A stretch of 64,000 nucleotides of DNA from Lucinisca nassula. Taxonomy: Eukaryota > Mollusca > Bivalvia > Lucinida > Lucinidae. Under the pieces are notes generated by a model. It did not search any database, had not been told where the DNA came from, and saw nothing but the letters and a program-made list of their open reading frames with translations. The stretch spans positions 144,892,082 through 144,956,081 of the forward strand of contig OY757015.1 in NCBI GenBank assembly GCA_963580285.1, read 5' to 3'. Position 1 is the stretch's first letter; the number at the start of each line of letters is the position of its first letter. Shown piece by piece: positions 32,830 to 43,959 of this stretch. The position numbers and the translations under genes are program-made.

Positions 32830-34280
32830 TAAACAAGATGTGTTTGTGAAACACGAACATATCCCTCGGACCGGAGTCAATTTTTCTTTAAAGTAGATCA
32901 CAGGTCAAAGTAACAAGTCACAGTGGGAAACCCTCGTCACAAGGCACCCACATACCAAATATAAAATCCGTATCTCAAAATGATAAGGTAGGTCGCAGGT
33001 CAAGGTTACAGGTCATTTTGTGTCATGAGTGGGCAACTATTGTCACAAGAAACCCACATGACAAATATGAAGGCTGTACCTCAAGCTGTTCGAAAGTTAT
33101 GATAAAGTAGGCTACAGGTTAAGGTCAAGGTTACCGGTCAAATTTTGTATCAGTGCGAAGCCCTTGTCACAAGAAACCTAAATGCCAAATATGAAGGCTC
33201 TATCTAGAACAGTTCAAAACTTGATTTTCTAAAGGCATATTGGTCATTAGAGGGATCTAATTCAAGGTAATGTTGGTTGGTGCCTGATGCTCTGTCTCTG
33301 GTCGGGCCCGTCGGAGTCTAACTGTTGGTTTTCTTTTGCGCCGACATTTCAGTGGTTTCTTGCCGTCGAGTCCTCTCCGTTGTCTCACCTCTGTGGTTGT
33401 TTAATTATTTGTGTTCACGGAGATGTTGCACTGATGAGTAAGGAGGCATTCATGCGGACTGAACAAATTATTTGCCTAAATCGCGACGGAAGTAAGGGCG
33501 AGGATTGTGGCCACGTAAAATCGATTTAAGCCCCATCGTGGAATTCGTTTCCGCTGACCGTTCCATGGCGGTTCTTCTGTCGCGTTTTTTTTTTTTTTTT
33601 GTTATGGTTTGTCTTTGGGTGTTTGTGTCGCTTATTTTATTTTGGATAGCCTATTGGCCATTTTGTGGGAAAATAACAATCCTTTTGGCTTTCCGCTGTC
33701 GGTGTTTCCGTTTGGGGTCTGTTGTTTTATGTTTGTGTGTCTTTCCCTTTGGTGTCTCTGATGGGAGCTGTGGGTTGATTGTATCGATTTCTGATCATTG
33801 CTCCACTTCTATTTAACTCAAAAGGTTAAAAAGTTATGATTAATGTTATTTTTTCTTTTAAGTATGTCACAGGTCAATGTTTAAATTATTTGTATGAGTG
33901 GGAAGCCCTTGTACCAAGAAATGTACATGTCAAATATGACGGTTCTTTCTCAAACGCTTTAAAAGTTATGACGAATGTTATTTTTCTTTTAAGTTGGTTA
34001 CAAGTCAAAGTCAAGGTCAGAGGTCAAAATTTTTGCTATGAGTGGGAAGCCCTTGTCACCAAGAACCTACATTTCAAATATGAAGGCTCTATCTCAAATG
34101 TTCAAAAGTTATAACCAACGTTTTTTTATGAGTTGGAAGTCCTTGTCACAAGGAACATACATGTCAAATATGAAGGCTCTCTCTACCTCAAACGGTTCAA
34201 AAGTTATGACCAATATTAAAGTTTCCAACAAAAAAAAACAGCAAACAAACCAACAAACAGACAGGGCCAAAAAATTTATT
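32830..34280. repeat. Tandem array M, ~110-140-bp units, split by repeat X
   Basis: About three units before 33267 and three after 33813, each with AGCCCTTGTCACAAGAAACC, TGCCAAATATGAAGGCTCTA and a GGTCAAGGTTACAGGTCA-like motif. Repeat X copy 4 sits in the middle. Confidence 0.7.
33268..33812 (+). mobile_element. Repeat X copy 4, near full length
   Basis: Starts TAATGTTGGTTGGTGCCTGA, a 5' end also seen in the minus copy at 58748-59285. A T run near 33587-33600 is specific to this copy. It ends CTCCACTTCTATT. It belongs to the same older subfamily as the copy at 28099. Confidence 0.8.
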
Positions 34281-34735
34281 ATACCTCATTAATATTCAAA
34301 AGCTATTCTAGAATTCTAATTTATCGAGAGCATGCCACGCGCAGGGCCAAAATTATCACATTCATCTGCAATATTCCCGTCTCACGCCACAGCTCAAAAG
34401 TACAAATGCATTCACTGAAAGAATCTTTAGAAGCCAGAATTCGGTATTATAAATCATTTGTTGCCTTTGTGTGAGTGGAATGTGATTATTTGTTCACCCT
34501 CGACAGGAAATATTGCCTGCTCGGGTAAACAAATCATCATATTCCCCTCACAATGAATAATGTCCCCGCTATCGACACCGGGGATTTAAAAAAGATTGTT
34601 ATACTGCTAGCTTGGATGATCTTTTTTTTTTGTTGGTTTTTATTTCCATAAGGTTAACGTACAATACATAATGGAAGAAAACGTAAGTGTGGGTTGATGT
34701 GCCTATTCTATTTCTTTCTTTCTTTCTTTCTTTCT
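34281..34735. repeat. Unique DNA with an imperfect hairpin and TTTC run
   Basis: Arms 34469-34502 and 34521-34554 (TGTGAGTGGAATGTGATTAT and its approximate inverse) form a ~33-bp stem. A second small stem surrounds ccccgctatcgacaccgggg. A TTTC microsatellite (34709-34739) precedes the SINE B tail. Confidence 0.5.
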
Positions 34736-34828
34736 TTCTACTGATACTGTGAGCGGTCACATTTGACTATTACTCGCAGGTGTATATAACATACACTTCA
34801 GCTTTGCAGGATGAAAGCTAAAATATGG
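34736..34828 (-). mobile_element. SINE B 3' fragment (minus)
   Basis: Only the 3' tail region (CTGATACTGTGAGCGGTCAC) and part of the body remain. The TTTC run next to it is its GAAA tail. Confidence 0.7.
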
Positions 34829-35455
34829 ATTACGTCGGGTCAAAAACGTAGGTTAGTCGGTCAAATCATAAAAAAAACCTTGTGAACACCGCAGAAGCCA
34901 AAGTTTTGGTCCAATTAACACAATACTTGCTCAGAGTGACCAGCTTAGCAATATCTCTTCAAGTTTGAATATGGTTCTGTCCGGTCAAAAAGTAGGTCAG
35001 TAGGTCAAATCATAGCAAAAAAACTTTCAAAACACTCTTGATGCCACAGTTTTAGTCCAATCATCATCAAACTAGCTCAGAATGATCATCATTACAATAT
35101 CACGGTCAAGTTAAATATGGGCCATGCCGAATCAAAAAGTAAGGCAGTAGGTCAAATCATAGATAAACCTTGTGAACACTCTTGAGGCCACAGTTTTGGT
35201 TTGGTCCAATCATCATCATACTTGGTCAGAATGATCATATTGACAATATTTTGGCCATGTTTGAATATTGGCCACGTCGGGCAAAAGTAGGTTAGAAGGT
35301 CAAATTGTAGAAAAAAAAACAGTGTGAACACTAATGAGGCCACAGTTTTGGACAAATAATCATCAAACTTTCTCAGAATGACCTTCTTGACAATATCTCC
35401 GTCAAGTTCAAATATGGGTAGAGTTTGGTAAAAAGTAGGTCAGTGGGTCAAATCA
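34829..35455. repeat. Tandem array N, ~140-bp units
   Basis: Four to five diverged units with AGTAGGTCAGTAGGTCAAAT, CTTGTGAACACTCTTGAGGC, CACAGTTTTGGTCCAATCAT and CTCAGAATGATCAT. Confidence 0.75.
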
Positions 35456-35830
35456 TAGGCCATGCAGGCACTAGATCAGACAGATCTGCAATATCAAGCT
35501 GCAAGACACTGTCATCATCAAGTCCACTGAGTACTTGCGCGACTTGGCATAGAGGACATGGAGAAGGCCTCGGTGATATGGACACGTGGAATGCTCCAAG
35601 AATGTAGCCAAGACAGCCTTTGACATACAGGTGGATGGAAATGTGGACCTGGGAGGCCCAAGATGACTTGGAAGCGGCTGACAGAGAATCGCAGGAAGGG
35701 GAAACTCGGCTTTCAATCCTTTTGATAGACATACCTGGAGATCTGGTGTGAGATCTGCCATGCTAACTAGAAAGGGGCCCACTTATGTGGATGTTGTACC
35801 TGCATATTAACCAAAAAGATGATGATGATG
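35456..35830 (+). pseudogene. LINE F, C-terminal end (RTE/jockey style)
   Basis: Frameshifted remains of an ORF2 C-terminus. WKCGPGRPKMTWKRLTENR (about 35640-35690) is the G-R-P-K/R-x-x-W motif common to RTE/jockey-like LINE ends, and the last codons spell KGPTYVDVVPAY before TAA at about 35808. A GAT triplet tail (gatgatgatgatg) follows. No RT is present; the copy is strongly 5' truncated. Confidence 0.7.
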
Positions 35831-35889
35831 CTGATGATAGCAATACACGATGGGATGTAACTGATTCCCCATATAACCTAGAAACACAC

Positions 35890-36040
35890 CTGTCGTTTTA
35901 GAGTGACTCTGACTCCCTTTTCCTTTGCTGCCTTCTTCTTCTCATCATTCTCCTTGACTCTCTTGAGGAAATCAAGTCGACAGATGGAGTGCTTCACATG
36001 CTCAACTCTAAGGTTCAGTCTTTTCGGCAGGATGCGATTT
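35890..36040 (-). CDS. RPL21: Ribosomal protein L21, internal exon
   Basis: A 151-base minus-strand exon encodes [28 protein letters not shown] and [10 protein letters not shown]. It aligns with the second half of eukaryotic L21e ([39 protein letters not shown]), a large-subunit protein. It starts after a good acceptor (acaatttcag) and ends at CAG|GTGTGT, a plausible donor exactly at the codon boundary where the final PAPPR-type exon should follow. Intact splice signals argue for a real gene rather than a processed pseudogene. Neighbouring exons were not found by eye, and the SICRLDF segment is somewhat divergent, so an orphan exon copy remains possible. Confidence 0.8.
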
Positions 36041-36764
36041 CTGAAATTGTAACAAGTTTTCATCATGTAAAAAAGTCTAAATCTCAAATTGCGGTTGAAT
36101 GGAGTTGATTGGTTGGTTGCTTTGGGTTCAACGAACGCCAACCCTTGTGGGTCATTTTGTGTCGTCTCCCAGAGAAAAGGAGAAAAGAGAAAGCACAGCT
36201 AGTATTGGAGATGAGTGAAGGGCAGATGAGTAAGAGGAAAATGAATGGAAGTGTAGAAACCGAAGAAATAACAACACTCCCCCTCCACCCTCACCTGCTG
36301 CAAGGACAGCAGGCCTGTGGTGTATTCCTTGCTTCCAAAGGATAACTCTCTCTAAGTGTAACACATATTACATAGCTGTAAGCCAGTACCAGTTGGATGC
36401 CCCAGTGGAGCAAGATACACATCACCTTTGCCTCACCCAACCAACCCCATGACTGAATGGATTGCTCATTATTTTTTGTCTATTTTTTCACAAAGACATT
36501 GGTTGTAGGTACTCGTTCGAGCCATCTCAGTGAGTGTATTCAATATATTCTAAGCAAGAGATCTGAGTACACAAACAGATTAGAAGCTTCACTAAGCCAA
36601 TGACACATATCCAAACACAGGTTCTTGCTGGTCATGGCATATACGGGCTGTGTGATGGCAAAAAGGCACATTGCATAAATAAATGTAGGGGCTAGAAGGT
36701 ATGTCCATTCCTCTTACGAACAGGCTTAATATTAATACTTGCTGGTCTTAATAGAAGAATTTGA
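36041..36764. other. Presumed RPL21 intron with repeat D fragment
   Basis: Non-coding. 36305-36355 matches repeat D (TGTATTCCTTGCTTCCAAAG). Around 36497-36540, TTGGTTGTAGGTACTCGTTC resembles one arm of the 65-bp hairpin. Confidence 0.4.
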
Positions 36765-37059
36765 CTGTAGTTATGCAACTATGAGAAAAGATGCGCTCAG
36801 ATTTGCAAAGGAGAAATCCTTTAATGGCCATTCAGATGCTCGGTCTGTCCAAGAGAACTTTGATTTGATAACTGCTTTCATCCTGACGTCGATCGAAAAT
36901 CATATCCCCTCAAAAACTAGTAGATCTGCATCTTCGATTCCCTGGATCACACCAGGGATAAGAAGAAAAATTCGCAGAAGCAATAAGATTCATGCAATGG
37001 CAAAAAGACGGGAAGTGGTAAACTCAGGACAAAATTTGAAAAATTAGAATTGAGATCAA

Positions 37060-37275
37060 ATATGTTCTAGAAAGGGTTATCCTTTGGAAGCAAGGAATAC
37101 ACCACAGAACTGGAAATAATGAAGTGTACATGTTTTCTGGGCCAGACTAGCTAGTTTCGGCCAATTAGGCCTCATCAGTGACCCTCAAATATTTTCAAAA
37201 TTCAACAATGGAATCAATGATCCCAAAGGACAAGAAAATATAAACTACACTATGATGTTGATATATAAAAAATCA
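37060..37275 (-). repeat. Repeat D, copy inside LINE A2
   Basis: Inverted relative to the copy at 9097: TTATCCTTTGGAAGCAAGGA and CTGGGCCAGACTAGCTAGTT. It splits the LINE A2 linker region. Precise ends are not defined. Confidence 0.6.
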
Positions 37276-38095
37276 GCATGATTTGTATGTGTATGACTTG
37301 GTAGCCTAGGTGATGAAAAGGCAAATCCAAGATACTTCTACAGATATTTCAATAGCCAGAAGAAAGACAGGCGAGGTATCCCACCCCTTAATAAAAGAGG
37401 AGGGAACGGGGTTGCTGAATCAGACTCTGAAAAGGCAGAGGAACTAGTTGGTCAATTCAAATATGCGTTTAATAAAACTGAGTTCACGTAGGTTCCATTG
37501 ACTAAAAGATCTGTCCCATTCATGGAAAATATTGTTGTATCATCTGCAGGAGTGATCAAGTTACTTATAAAGGCTTAAACACCACTTTATCCTAGAGTCT
37601 TGAAGGAACTAGCAAAAGAGTTAGGTCCAGTTTTTGCCAACCTGTTTCAAAGTCTCTTGATACTGGTGAAATCCCCAAAGAATGGCTCCCAGCGAACATT
37701 TGTCCACTCTTCAAAAAAGGAGATAGGACTCTTGCTCGTAATTATCGCCCTGTGCCTTTGACTTACGTTCTGTGTAAATTGCTTGAACATATAGTCTGCT
37801 GAAACATCACGGCCCACTTGGATGAACATAAACTTTTGCCAGACAGACAACATACATTAAGGAAAAGGTTGAGCACAGTTATTAATGACTGGGCAAAAAT
37901 CTTGGACAAATGGGGACAGGTAGACACATTTATTCTGGTCTTCGAGAAAGCTCTTGACACCCCACCACGTGAACTACTTAAAAATAAGTTATTTGGTTAT
38001 AGAATTGGGGGAAATCTAAATGGATAGATTCCTTTCTTTGCTACAGAAAACAACGCTTTGTTGTTAATGTTGAATCTTCAGAGTGGGTACCAGTT

Positions 38096-38380
38096 TTGTC
38101 TGGAGTCCCACAAGGGATTATAAATATGATAACGATAAAGAAACTTTATTTTACGTCGCATATCCGAAACAAATAACATAAGCTCTGTAGAGCTTTTATT
38201 GCGACAAACAAAGTATCCTTTAACAAATACTTACCTGCCTTCATTTAAGTATTTGTTAAAGGTGCTTTGTTTGTCGCAATAAAAACTCTACAGAGTTTAT
38301 GTTATTTGTTTCGGATATGCGACGTTAAATAAAGCTCCTTTATATTTATTTTTTATAGTCCCTTGTGGGACTCCAGACAA
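38096..38380. mobile_element. Hairpin MITE in LINE A2, with inverted flank
   Basis: 38118-38358 folds almost completely on itself. CGCATATCCGAAACAAATAA, TTGCGACAAACAAAG and TTTAACAAATACTTA on the left pair with their inverses on the right, around a ~12-base loop. The 22 bp of LINE A just left of it (38096-38117, TCTGGAGTCCCACAAGGGA) reappear inverted just right of it (38359-38380), after which the LINE continues. The palindrome therefore extends into host sequence. Confidence 0.8.
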
Positions 38381-39377
38381 GACTGTTCTTGGTCCACTGT
38401 TATTCTCCCTGTTAATCACTGATATTTCCACTGTCATTGACTCAGAAATAAGACTGTTCACAGACTACTGTGTTTGCTACCGGGATATTAGAGATGCAGA
38501 GGACTTTCTGAAACTTCAGAAGGATATAGATAGATTAGGGTGTTGGACACGAAAATTGGGCATGAGATTTCAGCCCGTTAAATGTAATATTATGCAGATA
38601 ACTAGGAAGAGATCTAATAAATATGAGGCTTCTTACACCTTAGAGGGAACGGTCCTCGAGAACGTAGATTCCATTAAATACCTTGGTGTGACACTCACAC
38701 ACAATTTGAGATGGAATACACATATTAGCAACATGTGTAATAAGGCAAATAGAACGCTTGGTTTCCTGAGGCATCCTCAGGATGTAAAAGAGGGAGCATA
38801 TTAAGGTCGTGTTCGCCCAATCTTGGAATATGGTAGTTGAATAAGGGACCCCAGCGGAGTGGTCCTTAATGAAGAAATTGAAAACGTTCAGAATAGAGCT
38901 GCTAGATTTGTAACAAGCAATTACTGCTTTGAAACTGGGAGCATGACTGGAATTCAAGGAAAATTAAGATGGGAGTCTCTCAAGAAAAGGAGAAAAGACA
39001 GTAGGCTCATACTTTTATACAAAGGTCTAATAGGTGCTGCCAGCATCCCAACAGATGACCTTGTTCCCCCAGCTAGACAATGAAGAAATCATCATTCATT
39101 GGCGTTTCAGACCCTTACTGCAAGAACTGACATTTATGTTTTTTTTAAGAATCGTTATTCCCACGATCCATTAGAGATCGGAACGCCCTTCCCGATTCGA
39201 TTATTCAAGCAGCTCAAGGTGCTGAGGATTGTGTAGCTAAGTTTACCTCTTTAGTGAGAGCTGGGCACTGCACTAACTTCCCATCACAGGTCCAGCTGTA
39301 TGAATGTCAGTAACAATTCTGATTCTGATTCTGAAACAAACAAAAGTCAAGGAATGCTCACGGCTGCATTAATTGTA

Positions 39378-39565
39378 GAGCGCTTTTGTGCAGTGGTAGC
39401 GCATCGGATTTGTGATCGAGAGGATCGAGAGGTTGCGGGTTCGAGCCTCACGCTGACCAAGGTGTTGTGCCCTTGAGCAAGGCACTTCATCCACATCGCT
39501 TAAAAAAGTACTGGCTACCACCCAGGAAATCCTGCTCGTAATGCTCAGATGTGAGCGAGTATCAG
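39378..39565 (+). mobile_element. SINE C copy 2
   Basis: tRNA-like head TTTTGTGCAGTGGTAGCGCA and GGTTGCGGGTTCGAGCCTCA, central TGTTGTGCCCTTGAGCAAGG and CACTTCATCCACATCGCTTA, 3' end CTCAGATGTGAGCGAGTATC. It is uninterrupted and serves as the reference for the nested copy at 23290. Confidence 0.75.
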
Positions 39566-40130
39566 TAATAGGAGAAAAAGAAAACAAAATCGATGAAAAT
39601 CTCGGTGAACTGTCGCAGCTCGTTGTCGCATTGCATTACCGAGGCTGCGTAAATTTACCGGAACGGACCTAATTACCGGAACGGACCATTTTCACCCCGG
39701 CTTCCACCATATTTTTAGGACATTTATATAAGATGCACACTATTTTCATTTTATAACCATATTGTGCATGCCCTTTTTTACAAATTAATTTGTAGATTGT
39801 GGAATATGGATCAGTTCACAATAATCTCACCCAGTGCGTCTGAACAACCACAATCACTTTCCCTAGTGGTGTTGAGCAGCAATATGTTGAAAAACATTTC
39901 AGACATTCATCCAAATAGTTATTTCTAGAACCAGATAGTATGATGCTCTAATGCATATAGATATATCGGGCATAGGCGTGTGTTTTTATATAAATATCCA
40001 ATTTACGAATCCATTTATTAATTAACATTACGCTAACACATCCGTGTGACACAGTGCTTTCTTTCATATCTCAAAAATGTTGAGTTTTCTGACGAAGATC
40101 TGTGATATTTTTTCTTATTTATACTGCAAA

Positions 40131-40181
40131 CATAAGTGGTGGGTGCTCATCAGAACCGCCCCAGTGAACCCACAATCTATG
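40131..40181. repeat. 65-bp hairpin, short variant in F3 copy 1
   Basis: CATAAGTGGTGGGTGCTCAT...ACCCACAATCTATG with AGAACCGCCCC in the loop side; the 3' inner arm is deleted. The orthologous site in copy 2 is 41928-41977. Confidence 0.6.
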
Positions 40182-40952
40182 CTTTTGAGCAAAAGTAAGG
40201 AAAATATTGAATACCCCCTTGGACCCCAGTTTTCTCTATATAAGTGGGGTTTGTGGGGTCTTCATTTCACGGACTTGTTAACTTGATGTTCTTTCGCTAT
40301 TTTGAGTCATGTTACAGTTGCTTATCGTTATCTCGTTACACTGATATCTCAAACTATTGCTTAAGTGAAACTAGATTTTGCCGACTTTTCCGTTCTTCTT
40401 TTTTTTATCAGATTTCAAATCCTTTTATCTCAAATTACTGTTATTTCAAAATCAAAATTTCCTGTCCCTTGGAGTTTGATAATTTGATATTAACCTAAAA
40501 TAAATAAACAAAAAATAATAATAATAAACAAAATAAAAATGCACATAATAATTTTTCAGTCGATTTAAATTCCGCCAGTTCAAAGCGATTAAATATATAT
40601 AAGTAAAAAAAGTAATAATAATAATAATAATAAACCTGAAAGCGTGCCTGAGTAGGTGTGGATAATCGAATTATCTTAGGTGTTGATAAGACAATGTTGG
40701 TTTTTTAATTAGGTGTGAAGGAGCTGTAAATGGTCGAACTAACGCACGCCAGCTTGGTCGAAATGACGCACGTCAGAAAAAAAAAACAGGAAATATCTAA
40801 TAAGTAAATAAACAAAAATAAATAAATAAATAAATGAAGTTAAGATTAAGAAAAAAGAAAGAAAAAAAAAACAACAAAAAAACGCAACATGGCTATAGAC
40901 ATTTCAGATGTGATTTTGGGATGTGTTTCTTATTTCTTCTTTAAACGCAGAT

Positions 40953-41020
40953 ACACAGACTGTGGGTGTTCGTTAGGAAAACACAAATGAGAAGGATCTA
41001 GGGAGTACCCACAATCTATG
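40953..41020. repeat. 65-bp hairpin, full variant in F3 copy 1
   Basis: CACAGACTGTGGGTGTTCGT pairs with GGGAGTACCCACAATCTATG. The orthologous site in copy 2 is 54987-55053. Confidence 0.65.
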
Positions 41021-41927
41021 AGCAACAATAGAAATGAGAAAAAAAATTCATATCGAACGTAATAACGAGAAATAAAAAAAAACAATCACGTTATCAAGTG
41101 TATGTAATGAAAACTCTGGAAAACCAAATTTTTTAAGAGAAAAGTGGGGTTTACAAATATTTAAGTTTGATTAATCTCGTCTGAAATAATCTAAAGCAAT
41201 TCTGTATCATTATGGTCATACTGCAATCTAACACTGTTTAAGTTTCATAATAATGTACAAGAAAATCAAAGGACTTTCAAAAATGGTATCCATTTAATGA
41301 TCAACTCAATATGCAGGTGAAAAATAAAAATAAAAGTATTAATAAAAATGCATAAAATGGGGGAAAATGGGTCCGTTCCTGTCCATTCCGGTAATTAGGT
41401 CCGTTCCGGTAAATTTACGCACCGAAAAAAAGAGTGCGTAAATTTACCGGAACGTACCTAATTACCGGAACGGACCATTAACATCCCGATTTCCACCATA
41501 TTTTTAGGACTTTTATATAATGGCACACTTTTTCATTTTACAACCATATTGTGCATGCCCTTTTTTTACAAATTAATTTGTACAATGTGAAAATATGGAT
41601 CAGTTCACAATACCCTCACCCAGTGCGTCTGAACCACCACAATCACTTTCCCTGTTGGTGTTTGGAGCAGCAATATGTTGAAAAACATTTCAGACATTCA
41701 TCCAAATAGTTATTTCTAGATCAAGATAATATGACGCTCTAATGTATATAGATATATCGGGCATAGGCGTGTGCTTTTTATATAAATATCTCACCAATTT
41801 ACGAATCCATTTATTAATTAACATTACGCTAACACATCCGTGTGACACAGTGCTTTCTTTCATATCTCAAAAATGTTGAGTTTTCTGACGAAAATCTGTG
41901 ATATTTTGTCTTATTTATACTGCAAGC

Positions 41928-41977
41928 ATAAGTGGTTGGTGCTCATCATAACCGCCCCAGTGAACCAACAATCTATG
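41928..41977. repeat. 65-bp hairpin, short variant in F3 copy 2
   Basis: CATAAGTGGTTGGTGCTCAT...ACCAACAATCTATG, the same deleted form as in copy 1. The GGT/ACC change to TGGT/ACCA in both arms is a compensatory pair (gtgggtg/cacccac-type to gttggtg/caaccaac-type). Confidence 0.6.
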
Positions 41978-42232
41978 TTTTTGAGCAAAAGTAAGGAAAA
42001 TATCGAATACCCCCTTGGACCCCAGTTTTCTCTATATAAGTGGGGTTTGTGGGGTCTTCAATTCACGGACTTGTTAACTTGATGTTCTTTCGCTATTTTG
42101 AGTCATGTTACAGTTGATTATCGTTATCTCGTTTCACTGATATCTCAAACTATTGCTTAAGTGAAACTAGATTTTGCCGACTTTTCAATTCTTCTATTTT
42201 TATTAGATTTCAAATCCTTTTATCTCAAACTA

Positions 42233-43721
42233 CACTGTAAGAAATTAATGGAAATATTACACCAAAACTGGTGGAAGCTGAGCTGCCATCAGTTTTGGTG
42301 TAAGTTATCTCCATTGTATGCTCGTTAACTTTTCACCGAATAGCCGGCTATTAATCCAGATAAATGGTGTAATAACGCACCTGAAAATCGACAGAAAGTT
42401 TGCACCATAGTGTAACTGATCTTCATTACCGGTGTAAATGTGCCATCATATTTTGGAGGAAACGTTTCCGGGTGTGATGTTTCCTTCATTCAGTCGGTGT
42501 AACATTACACCTATAATTAAGACTGACTACACTACAGTGTACATTTGTGTAGTGTAATTATTTATTTATTTTTGGTTTTCATTGGTATAGATCTTATCAT
42601 ATTCTAATACTCCTTTCTCAGGGTACCTTTGATACACTTCTTAAAGGGTATCAGTTACCATTTTCAATGGTATTGTTAGAGCTTCCGTAAAATGCTGGTG
42701 TAAAATAGAAGTAAAACAAAGATCAGGAATCGATACAATTAACTTACTCCACCCATCAATGACACCAAAGGGAAAGAAACACAAACATTAGGCGACCAGA
42801 CCATAATGGAAACCTAAACAAAGGAAGGCCATAAGGGCAGTTACTTTCCCACAAAATGGCCATATGGCCACCCAAAATAAAAAGACACAAGTGATACACA
42901 CAGCAAGTAACAAACAACACCATAAATAAACCGCCACAGAAGAACCTTCTAAAAATCTGCTTTTCCCATTGGATTTTGTATAAATTCTTTATTAAACAGA
43001 AATTGTGTTTATACTGAAATGGAGTTTACCACATTTTAATCTTATTTAGCAGGATTTTCATGACGCATGAAACACCCTATAATCATTATTAATATATATA
43101 TATAATTTGTATGACATTTATGCCGTTTTGAGCTATATGACACGAAAGAGGAACAAAATAACATATGTCGTACATATAACGCATCTAATACGACTAGTTA
43201 CACGATTCGACAAGAAACGTTAACTTACGTTACGATGAAACAAAACACCAGTATTGGTGCAGCAAAGCACCGATAAGCTGGAGAGATAACGCTTTCAGAG
43301 TATAATTACTTTTTTACACTGAACATAACAAAATATTATCCATCATTTGAAGAAATATTACACTGATACTTAGTTACACTGAAAAAAGTGTAATGTTCAC
43401 AGTTACACCGCCCTTTAAAAAATGTTACCCTGTAGTATGACTAAAATTACCCTACTCAGTAGCAAACCTTACGCCATAAACAGTGTAATTATTTCAAACA
43501 CCATTTGATACAAAACGGAACACTTGTTTTACAGAATCGTCACACCAAACACAAAATTTGCAGCGCTACACCAAATTTTGAGTAAACTATACAAGTTGTC
43601 AGTGTATGGTTACTCAAAGTTACACTTTACACCCAAAATGGTGTGTGGTTCGAATTCACACGTGTTTCAGTGTCTACTTTACTCTGCCTTTAGACATAAT
43701 TAACACTATTTTTTTACAGTG
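42233..43721. mobile_element. TA-duplicating DNA element with GTGTAA motifs
   Basis: The left end CACTGTAAGAAATTA and inverted right end CACTGTAAAAAAATAG form short terminal repeats. A TA dinucleotide flanks both sides, matching the single TA in F3 copy 1, so the target duplication is 2 bp. The interior is filled with GTGTAA/TTACAC motifs in both orientations and has no transposase frame. This suggests a non-autonomous Tc1/mariner-like or related element with iterated transposase sites. Confidence 0.7.
42706..42946 (-). mobile_element. Repeat X copy 5, truncated, in the TA element
   Basis: Conserved 3' end (TAGAAGTAAAACAAAGATCA on plus). It breaks at CCGCCACAGAAGAACC, so about 240 bp remain. 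Confidence 0.7.
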
Positions 43722-43959
43722 TACTGTTATTTCAAATCAAAATTTCCTGTCCCTTGACAGAAAAATAATAATAATAGATAAAATTAAAAAGGCACATAAT
43801 AATTTGTCAGTCGATTTAAATTCCGCCAGTTCAAAGCGATTAAAATATATTTTCAAGGTAATGGCGGCTTGTTGAAAAACTTTGTGCGGGAAAAGAAAAA
43901 AAAAAAGATTGTTGTGCAATTAAGATGATGTTGTGAAGCTTTTGTAGTGCAAAGTTGAT

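Larger units (their letters stand above)
36765..39345 (+). mobile_element. LINE A copy 2, decayed
   Basis: Matches LINE A1 from the endonuclease/RT linker (YATMRKDALRFAKEKSFNGH) to the ATTCTG tail at 39313-39337. It has several frameshifts, stops and a deletion near 37575 relative to A1. It is interrupted by repeat D (37060-37275) and a hairpin element (38118-38358). RT motifs remain recognisable, but the YxDD region is damaged (FTDYCVCY in place of FADDCVCY). Confidence 0.85.
39643..41423. mobile_element. Foldback element F3 copy 1 (TTACCGGAACGGACC ends)
   Basis: About 1.78 kb. The left end GGCTGCGTAAATTTACCGG and inverted right end GGTGCGTAAATTTACCGG match almost completely, and each continues with a second iteration of TTACCGGAACGGACC. 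The interior is AT-rich and non-coding, with two 65-bp hairpins (40131-40181 and 40953-41020) and AATAAT runs. The left flank GCATTACCGA (39633-39642) is repeated, with one change, only after copy 2 (56349-56358). Confidence 0.85.

Noticed and set aside
36109..36364. Plus and minus frames next to the RPL21 exon
   Set aside because: They are on purine-rich intronic sequence, overlap each other on both strands and do not match L21 exons.
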